This document shows, in pieces, positions 58,163 through 64,000 of a stretch of DNA of 64,000 bases. The translations under genes were made by a program, and so were the position numbers. The stretch comes from Tundrisphaera lichenicola. Lineage in GTDB: Bacteria; Planctomycetota; Planctomycetia; Isosphaerales; Isosphaeraceae. The stretch spans positions 7,006,001-7,070,000 of the forward strand of contig NZ_CP195106.1 in NCBI RefSeq assembly GCF_051175385.1. Reading direction: 5' to 3'. The notes below the pieces were generated by a model that was not told the origin of the DNA, did not search any database, and saw only the letters and a list, made by a program, of their open reading frames with translations. Positions within the stretch are counted from its first letter, which is position 1, and each line of letters opens with the position of its first letter.

Positions 58163-59311
58163 ATGAATTCGTGTGACCGAACCGCTCGGCGGCACCCCGC
58201 AGGGTTCACCCTGATCGAGCTGCTGGTGGTCATCGCCATCATTGCCGTGCTGATTGCCTTGCTCTTGCCGGCGGTCCAGGCGGCCCGCGAGGCCGCCCGA
58301 CGCGCCCAGTGCATCAACAATCTCAAGCAACTCGGGCTGGCCCTGGCGAACTACGAGTCGGGGAACCAGTCGTATCCCCAGGCCTATGCCCAGGTGGCGA
58401 TCTGGGACGCGAACAACTCCAACGGGACCGGCGGGACGTCGGGGTGGGGCAACTGGAGCCCGCAGGCGCAGCTGCTCGGATACATGGAGCAGACCGCCGT
58501 CTACAACGCGATCAACTTCAGCATCTCCGCGGCGGACAACTGCGACAACGGCGTCCAGGCGACCGCCAACCTCACCCGGATCAACTCGTTCCTCTGTCCG
58601 TCCTCAACGTTGCCCACCGGGCAATACGGGGATGTGCCGGCCTGGATGACCGACCGCTACCCGGGCAACAACTACTTCGGCTCGATCGGCTCGGGCATCT
58701 GCCCCTGGGCCTCGAACGTGGGCCATAACGGCACGTTCGCGACCACCTCGGCGGGGATGCGGGGGACCTGCGCCATCCGCGACATGACCGACGGGACGAG
58801 CAACACCGTCGCCTTCGGCGAATGGCGGATGGGCGACAATGACATCAATCGATTGTCGATCCAGGACGTGGTCAACATCGGGGCCATGGGATCTTCCACG
58901 GTCGGTGGCATCGGGAGCTGGGACGGCGCCACCAGCTTCTTCCCCGCGGGCCAGGCGGACTTCCAGTCCTTCCTGAACACCTGCGCCGGCAATGCGAAGG
59001 CTTCGGTCGGCAACTGGAAGACGAACAAGAGCGACGTGGGCAAGACCTGGACGATCGGCATGCTCGGCACCTCGCTCGGGACGATGGTCCTGCCGCCGAA
59101 CTCCCAATACCCCAACTGCCAGCTCGAGCCCTGGGGGGGCGACATGGACGCCCCGGGCATGATCAACCTGAGCAGCTATCACCCCGGCGGGGCGAGCGTC
59201 GCCTTCTGCGACGGCTCGGTCCGGTTCCTCAAGTCGACCACCAACAACACCGTGATCTGGTATCTCGGCTCCCGGAATGGGGGCGAAGTCCTCTCGGCCG
59301 ACTCGTACTGA
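58163..59311 (+). CDS. DUF1559 prepilin-like protein
   Basis: 382 residues; GAGGAG precedes the start. The leader MNSCDRTARRHPA meets GFTLIELLVVIAIIAVL, then LPAVQAAREAARRAQCINN. The C-terminal H-x9-DG motif is YHPGGASVAFCDGSVRFLK and the end is GGEVLSADSY. It is longer than the copy at 48938 because of an insertion near ASFLNTCAGN-type sequence before the C-terminal motif (QSFLNTCAGNAKASVGNWKT). Function as for other DUF1559 proteins. Confidence 0.92.
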   Translation: MNSCDRTARRHPAGFTLIELLVVIAIIAVLIALLLPAVQAAREAARRAQCINNLKQLGLALANYESGNQSYPQAYAQVAIWDANNSNGTGGTSGWGNWSPQAQLLGYMEQTAVYNAINFSISAADNCDNGVQATANLTRINSFLCPSSTLPTGQYGDVPAWMTDRYPGNNYFGSIGSGICPWASNVGHNGTFATTSAGMRGTCAIRDMTDGTSNTVAFGEWRMGDNDINRLSIQDVVNIGAMGSSTVGGIGSWDGATSFFPAGQADFQSFLNTCAGNAKASVGNWKTNKSDVGKTWTIGMLGTSLGTMVLPPNSQYPNCQLEPWGGDMDAPGMINLSSYHPGGASVAFCDGSVRFLKSTTNNTVIWYLGSRNGGEVLSADSY

Positions 59312-59379
59312 CCGACCCGCCTATCGGCCGGGGATCGTCCCCGGCCGATGGGACGGGCCGCTTGCGGCCGGATGATCCG

Positions 59380-60579
59380 ATGCGGAAACAGGCCGGCCGG
59401 AGCGAGGCATTGGTGTCGAGTTCAATGGTCTGGAGCCCCCGATCTCGCCGTCGACGGTCGATCCTCCTCGGGGCGGTCGCCGTGGTCGTCGCGGTGGGCG
59501 GCGGCCTCGCGTTCTGGCGGGCGCACCAGGCGAATCGTGCGGCCCTGGCCCGGGCCGCCATCGATCAGGCGCGAGCCGACTTGGAGCGCGGCCACGCGGC
59601 CCTGGCCCTGCATAGGGTCGCGCCGGTCCCCGAGCGAGGGCCGTGGGAGGCCGACCTCCTGACCGTCAAGGGGCTGGCATTCGCCGCGCTCGACCGACCC
59701 GATGAAGTCCGGCCGCTGCTCGAGCGGTCGCTGGCGCTCAACCCGAACCAGCCGATGGCGGCCCGGGTGCTCGCCGCGGTCTACTTCGCGGCGATCCAGC
59801 CGGTCCGAGGGTTCGAGCTGCTCGAGCGGGTCGCCCGGCTCGACCCGAAGGACTATAGCCCCTGGTATGCCGCCGGCGAGATCCTCCTGCACGTCCAGAA
59901 CCGGCCCGCGGACGCCGTGCGTCCGCTGAAGGAGGCGCTCCTCCGCCGGCCGGACCACGAGGAATCGCGGATCAACCTGATAGAAGCCTTGCTCGCCCTT
60001 GGCCAGTTCGAAGAGGCGTCGCCCCTGCTCGAACCGACGCTTCGCGAACATCCCGACGATCCCCGGTTGCTCCACCTCGCCACCCGCCAGGCCCGACTCT
60101 CGGGCCAGCCCGAGGAGATGAATCGCTACGCTGAGCGGGTGCTCGCGATGGACCCCGACGACCCCGAAGCCCTGCTGACCCGAGGCCAGTATCGCCAGAT
60201 GATCGGCCGCCCGCGAGACGCCCTGGCCGACGCCGAGAGGGCGGTCGCGCTGAAGCCGGACGACCCGGCCGCGCTGAACCTCCTCGCCCGGCTCGAAAGT
60301 TCCCTCGACCTCAAGGATCGGGCCTTGGCGACCGCGACGCGGCTCCGCGAGGCCCGCGAGCGGGATCAGCGGCTCGGATCACTCCAGGAACAGGTCACGG
60401 CCCACCCCGACGACCCCGAGCCTCGCTGGCGGCTCGGCAATGCGGCGGCCGAGTCGGGACTTCGGAAGCTGGCCATCAACAGCTTTCGCGCGGCCCTGAC
60501 CATCAACCCCCGCTGCCGACCAGCCCTCGACGGCCTGACCACCCTCGGCGTCCCGGTCCCTCGACGACCATCGCGTTGA
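59380..60579 (+). CDS. Membrane-anchored TPR protein
   Basis: About 399 residues from the ATG at 59380; a later TTG/GTG near 59410 with GGAG upstream is also possible. A basic N-terminus and one helix (SILLGAVAVVVAVGGGLAFW) are followed by TPR units through the rest: WEADLLTVKGLAFAALDRPD, PLLERSLALNPNQPMAARVL, PLKEALLRRPDHEESRINLI, ALADAERAVALKPDDPAALN and SFRAALTINPRCRPALDGL. It may scaffold envelope proteins. It follows the DUF1559 gene by about 70 nt; whether they act together is unknown. Confidence 0.87.
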   Translation: MRKQAGRSEALVSSSMVWSPRSRRRRSILLGAVAVVVAVGGGLAFWRAHQANRAALARAAIDQARADLERGHAALALHRVAPVPERGPWEADLLTVKGLAFAALDRPDEVRPLLERSLALNPNQPMAARVLAAVYFAAIQPVRGFELLERVARLDPKDYSPWYAAGEILLHVQNRPADAVRPLKEALLRRPDHEESRINLIEALLALGQFEEASPLLEPTLREHPDDPRLLHLATRQARLSGQPEEMNRYAERVLAMDPDDPEALLTRGQYRQMIGRPRDALADAERAVALKPDDPAALNLLARLESSLDLKDRALATATRLREARERDQRLGSLQEQVTAHPDDPEPRWRLGNAAAESGLRKLAINSFRAALTINPRCRPALDGLTTLGVPVPRRPSR

Positions 60580-60634
60580 TCGGGGACCTATCGCCTACGG
60601 ATATGAGGGGACTGTTCCCGGTGGGCGTCGAGAT

Positions 60635-61543
60635 TCAGTCGCGATCGCCCCGGGTTTGGTAAGACTTCTCGCCGGCGTCGACTTCCAGGCCGAGCCGGTT
60701 CCGGGGCGGGGCGATCGGGCAGGTGGCGTGCGGCGTGTAGGCGCAGGGGAGGTTGACGGCCTTGTTGAAGTCGAGGATCACCGAGTCGCCCAGGGGTGGC
60801 TCGGCGGTGAGCTGGCGGGCGTTGGCCGGGGTGGTCCGGCCGGCGGTGGCGTCGCGGAAGACGAACCAGAGGCGGCCATCGGGCTCGCTCGCGGCGTCGA
60901 GTCGATAGGTCTGGCCGTCCCTCTCGAAGGTGGCGTAACCGGGGCTCGGCAGGACGTCGCGGGTTCCGACGATCGTGTCGAAGGCGATCTCGGTCGGCAC
61001 CGGATGGGGCGTGAACTTGGCGGCGATCTTCCAGTCCTCGGCGACCGGGAACCAGCGGAGCCCGGCGAAGTCGCGCCGGATCGGGCTCTCGTTGTCCTTG
61101 ATCCGGATCGCGAACCGATCCCCGCGTTTGAGGAGGATCAGTCGGAACCGGCCCACGGCCAGGACGTCGGGCAAGCCCTTCGCGTCGGAGTGGATCTCGC
61201 CCCCCTCGAAAGGCCGACCGCCCCGGAGGAAGGTCACGCCCGGCGCGGGCCGGAAGGCGGCCTTCTGGCCATCGAGCGTCAGGACGCCCACGGTGGGCGG
61301 GGCCCCTTCGGGCAGGAGGACGTCGGACGATGGGTCGCCGCCGACCTTCGACTCGCCGGGCCGGACCCAGGCCAGGCCCGCGACCGTCAGCCAGCCGTCC
61401 TCGGCCTTGAGCCCGGCCTCGCGGTCGAGCCGGAACCGCTCGACCTCGGCCCGGTAGTCCTCGTCGGCCGAGGCAGGACCGGCCGCCGCGAGGGCCATGA
61501 AGATCGGGACGAGGAACGATCGACGGGGGATCCATCGGGTCAT
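60635..61543 (-). CDS. Exported DUF1684 protein
   Basis: 302 residues; GGAG precedes the start. The signal peptide (SFLVPIFMALAAAGPASA) precedes an extended beta domain with DGWLTVAGLAWVRPGESKVG, RFAIRIKDNESPIRRDFAGL and the family hallmark DFNKAVNLPCAYTPHATCPI followed by PPRNRLGLEVDAGEK. DUF1684 proteins have no established function. The conserved NPPCAY-type segment is present as NLPCAYTPH. It is exported and appears complete. Confidence 0.9.
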   Translation of the reverse strand: MTRWIPRRSFLVPIFMALAAAGPASADEDYRAEVERFRLDREAGLKAEDGWLTVAGLAWVRPGESKVGGDPSSDVLLPEGAPPTVGVLTLDGQKAAFRPAPGVTFLRGGRPFEGGEIHSDAKGLPDVLAVGRFRLILLKRGDRFAIRIKDNESPIRRDFAGLRWFPVAEDWKIAAKFTPHPVPTEIAFDTIVGTRDVLPSPGYATFERDGQTYRLDAASEPDGRLWFVFRDATAGRTTPANARQLTAEPPLGDSVILDFNKAVNLPCAYTPHATCPIAPPRNRLGLEVDAGEKSYQTRGDRD

Positions 61544-61622
61544 CGGTCGGCTCCGAAGGGTGGGGCAGGGGGGTTCGGACGGGTCGCGCGGAGAGCACGC
61601 GACCAGTTCGATCGATCGAGAA

Positions 61623-62033
61623 TTACTTGCCCCGGTGGGGGGTGTGGCAGGCCTTGCAGGAGGCTCCCATCGCCTTCTGGGCCGCCTTCAGCTTGTCCAG
61701 GTCCTTGGCCTCGGCGGCCTCGTCGAGGGCTTCGGCGTCCTTGAGATACTTCGCCGACAGCTTCTTCCAGGAGTCCTTCTCGCCCTTGGGCGGGTCGTTC
61801 TTGCCCAGCGCCGCGCCCAGGGTTACGAAGTCCTCGGTCGTCTTGGAGATCGCGTCCCAGTCGGGCGTCTCGGCCTCGACCTGGGTCTTCAGGACGGAGA
61901 ATTCCGCCTTCGGCCCCTTGTGGAGCTTGGTCATGACCGACTTGATGCTCGGCGTCTTTTCTTCGAACGCGCCCACCGTCGCCACGCCGACGAGGACCAG
62001 CGAGACCGCACCCATCGCGAGCCAGTTCTTCAT
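61623..62033 (-). CDS. Periplasmic cytochrome c-like protein (class II-like heme site)
   Basis: 136 residues from the ATG at 62033. Signal MKNWLAMGAVSLVLVGVATVG; helical body (KLHKGPKAEFSVLKTQVEA, SWKKLSAKYLKDAEALDEAA) and a C-terminal heme-binding site CKACHTPHRGK at the extreme end, as in cytochrome c-prime-like proteins. It probably carries electrons in the periplasm. Orientation and spacing suggest its own transcription, between the DUF1684 and bicupin genes. Confidence 0.83.
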   Translation of the reverse strand: MKNWLAMGAVSLVLVGVATVGAFEEKTPSIKSVMTKLHKGPKAEFSVLKTQVEAETPDWDAISKTTEDFVTLGAALGKNDPPKGEKDSWKKLSAKYLKDAEALDEAAEAKDLDKLKAAQKAMGASCKACHTPHRGK

Positions 62034-62231
62034 GTGAGACTTCCTCCGGGGACCTCGGATTGGAGTCGGGCCTCCCGGCAACGGAGCCGGTGGCCCGATC
62101 GGCCGGACCAGTTTATCCGCCGGTCTCGGCCGATGCTCCATCCTAGGGCCTTGGGGAATCCGATTTCCTTCTCCCGCGAAATCTCCGGGTTGCGGGCGGG
62201 GGATCAGCCGGGCCGTTCGATCTCGCGACGC

Positions 62232-63461
62232 TCATCGGCCGGGAGGTCCGGAGAACTGGTCTCGGCCCGATGGCTCCCGCTCCGCCCCCTCCTTCGGTGC
62301 GATGAAGACCCGGTCGGTCGGCAGTTTCTCGATGGCCGACTTTTCGAGCCCGAGGTTCGCGGCCAGGAGATAGGCGGGGTTCCCCGCGATCCAGGTCGAC
62401 AGGTCGATCGCCTCGTAATGTCCGGTATTGAAGCCGATCAAGACCCGGGCCGGCCCTTCGCCGATGTTCTCGATCGAGTGCCCATAACCCTGAGGGATGT
62501 AGCCCACGTCCCCCGCTTCGAGCGTCTCGATCCGGTATCGGCCGTGCGAGCCGAACAGGGTGACGCTGACCTTCCCGGAGATGACGTATTGCCACTCGTC
62601 GGCGTTGGGGTGCCAGTGGAGTTCCCGGAGCCCGCCGGGGTCGAGGTCGAGGACCACCCCGGTGATGGTCGTGGAGATCGGGAACCGGTCCGATCCGAGC
62701 CGCCACTCGCGCCCCCCCTTGTGGACCGAGTGCGGCTCCTGCTTGAGGAGCTCGAACTTGTGCGTCTCCGGCGGGGTCCGGAGCGTCCCGTAGAGCGGGG
62801 GCTGCTGCGACTCGGGCGGCACCGGGCCCCGGGCGAAGTAGACCTCTCCCTCGGGGAGTCCGGCGAGGGCCGACTCGGGCACGCCCAGGTTCTTGGCCAG
62901 CAGGGGCTTGGGCGTGTGGCCGAGCCAGTCGGTGATGCTGAAGGTGCCGAACTCGGAGAAGTAGCCGTTGTCGAAGATCAGGATGAAGTGGCAGGTCCCC
63001 GGCCCCATCCCCTGGAGCGAGTGCCCGTGGCCCCTGGGGAAGTACCAGACGTCGCCGGGCCCGAAGTCGTTGGTCTCCTGGTTCCCCAGCGGGTCGATCA
63101 CGGTGGTCCGGACCCGTCCCTCGATGACGAAGGCCCACTCGGCCGCCGTGGCATGCCAGTGAAGCTCGCGGATCGCGCCCGGCTCCAGCTTCATCGAGAC
63201 GCCGGCGATCCCCTTGGAGATCGGCAACTGCTCGACCGTCGCCTCCTTGCCCGAGCTCCCCCCGATCACCTTGCCTTCCGACTTCTCCAGCTCGAACTTG
63301 AACGTCGGCAATTCCCGACCGGCCAGGAGTCGGTCGGGGACGTTGTTCTTGAAGGCGAAATCCGCCTCGTCCGCCTCCGCCTCCGGTCCCGCCTCGACCC
63401 CGACCAGGCCCGCCGCGAAGGCGGCCGAACCGATGAATCCTCGACGCGAGAGGTCCGACAT
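62232..63461 (-). CDS. Tat-exported bicupin, oxalate decarboxylase-like
   Basis: 409 residues; GAGG precedes the ATG (a GTG just before it is also possible). Tat signal LSRRGFIGSAAFAAGLVG. Two cupin domains each keep a Mn site: ELHWHATAAEWAF and FPRGHGHSLQ in the first, ELHWHPNADEWQYVISGKV and IPQGYGHSIENIG in the second. The active-site lid, SENST in Bacillus OxdC, reads SEFGT here, keeping the key Glu but changing two residues. Oxalate decarboxylases convert oxalate to formate and CO2; oxalate oxidase activity cannot be excluded from the lid change. Confidence 0.93.
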   Translation of the reverse strand: MSDLSRRGFIGSAAFAAGLVGVEAGPEAEADEADFAFKNNVPDRLLAGRELPTFKFELEKSEGKVIGGSSGKEATVEQLPISKGIAGVSMKLEPGAIRELHWHATAAEWAFVIEGRVRTTVIDPLGNQETNDFGPGDVWYFPRGHGHSLQGMGPGTCHFILIFDNGYFSEFGTFSITDWLGHTPKPLLAKNLGVPESALAGLPEGEVYFARGPVPPESQQPPLYGTLRTPPETHKFELLKQEPHSVHKGGREWRLGSDRFPISTTITGVVLDLDPGGLRELHWHPNADEWQYVISGKVSVTLFGSHGRYRIETLEAGDVGYIPQGYGHSIENIGEGPARVLIGFNTGHYEAIDLSTWIAGNPAYLLAANLGLEKSAIEKLPTDRVFIAPKEGAEREPSGRDQFSGPPGR

Positions 63462-63706
63462 CACAATTCCTCATCGGATGATGGGTCGCCCGGCCACCGC
63501 GTGCCTCCAGGGGCGACCTCCAACTGTAGGGGCTCCCGCCCTCGTCGAGAACCCACCCAGCCGGCAAATTCGCCTCAATCGCCAGATTCGCTCAACCAGG
63601 CGATCGGGATCGCCGATGATTATCCCGGCTCGTGCCTGCGCCGACCGGAAGGCGCCGGCGACGATCCATGGAGGGGTCTGCCAGAGCCTTGGACGGAGCA
63701 CGGTCG

Positions 63707-64000
63707 TTGACCTTCCCAACAACTATTCGACGGCTAGGATGGGCCCTCCTCGTGATGGGGGTCGCCCTCTGGCCACGAGGGATCCAGGCCCAGGACCCTC
63801 CGCCAACGCCCTCGCCCTCCCCTCCCCAGGCCCAGCCCGACCCGGCCCAGCTCGCCGAGCAGGTCCGCCAGCTCGCCGAGATGAATCAGCGCCTGGCCGA
63901 GCAGCTCGGCGACCTCTCCCGCAAGTATGACGACCTCTCCCGACAGGTCGGGGGCTCGATCGCCGCGCCTCCCGGATCGACCACCACCTCGGGAGGCGTC
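63707..64000 (+). CDS. Probable porin-type exported protein (truncated at window edge)
   Basis: A TTG start at 63707 with GGAG eight bases upstream opens a signal peptide (IRRLGWALLVMGVALWPRGI, cleaved near QAQ), then a Pro/Gln linker and a coiled-coil helix LAEMNQRLAEQLGDLSRKYD. This arrangement (signal, linker, coiled coil, then beta barrel) is typical of planctomycete phosphate-selective-porin-like proteins. About 98 residues are seen and the barrel lies beyond the window, so the family call is provisional. Confidence 0.6.
   Translation, partial: MTFPTTIRRLGWALLVMGVALWPRGIQAQDPPPTPSPSPPQAQPDPAQLAEQVRQLAEMNQRLAEQLGDLSRKYDDLSRQVGGSIAAPPGSTTTSGGV

Overview
The window is high-GC DNA (roughly two-thirds G+C by eye) from a planctomycete, most probably of the Isosphaeraceae lineage (the family is an inference). 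Signs of this are three DUF1559 prepilin-like proteins with small lipoprotein partners, PEP-CTERM surface proteins, a PVC-type dehydrogenase with a c-type heme motif, a Ser/Thr kinase-TPR fusion, Tat-exported enzymes and many secreted proteins of unknown function. No rRNA, tRNA, CRISPR array, phage module or insertion sequence was recognised. 53 protein-coding genes are supported; the first runs off the left edge and the last off the right edge.

Layout. 1-9 kb: the edge dehydrogenase; an intergenic region full of short repeats; a cobalamin-riboswitch-controlled double PEP-CTERM protein; small secreted or membrane unknowns. 9-15.5 kb: an HtrA-type protease, a lipoprotein-DUF1559 pair, an exported cyanophycinase-like peptidase, zinc-ribbon proteins and a glycine-rich RRM protein. 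15.8-24 kb: divergent signalling genes (HD-GYP protein and kinase-TPR), VanZ-like protein, uracil-DNA glycosylase, a CarH-type B12 photoreceptor regulator and a secreted repeat protein. 24.7-28.8 kb: a transglutaminase-like secreted protein and a three-gene capsule/exopolysaccharide-type ATPase module. 28.8-35.4 kb: M24 peptidase, PfkB sugar kinase, membrane alpha/beta hydrolase, VOC protein and glucose-dehydrogenase-like enzyme. 35.5-48.4 kb: RHH protein, PEP-CTERM protein, GH2 glycosidase, L-serine dehydratase, SDR, PAS-GGDEF-EAL protein, S9 peptidase and two unknowns. 48.4-64 kb: DUF1559-lipoprotein pair, Tat-exported HisC-like aminotransferase overlapping a SulP transporter, alcohol dehydrogenase, Lgt, Dabb protein, GDSL PEP-CTERM hydrolase, another lipoprotein-DUF1559 pair, TPR protein, DUF1684 protein, cytochrome c-like protein, oxalate-decarboxylase-like bicupin and the start of a probable porin.

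How the genes fit together. Two loci share vitamin B12 as a signal. One is a cobalamin riboswitch upstream of a single ORF that encodes two complete exosortase-target surface proteins joined through an internal PEP-CTERM/signal-peptide junction. The other is a transcription factor with every motif of the adenosylcobalamin light sensor CarH. The first is my best candidate for something undescribed: a riboswitch-regulated surface 'polyprotein', plausibly the planctomycete counterpart of the DUF4465-type B12-acquisition proteins of Bacteroidetes. A second theme is non-coding repeat content: REPIN-like inverted palindromes, a 23-bp tandem repeat, a MITE-like palindrome and an 81-bp coding repeat.

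All calls come from reading the sequence. Family names rest on remembered motifs and no database search was run.
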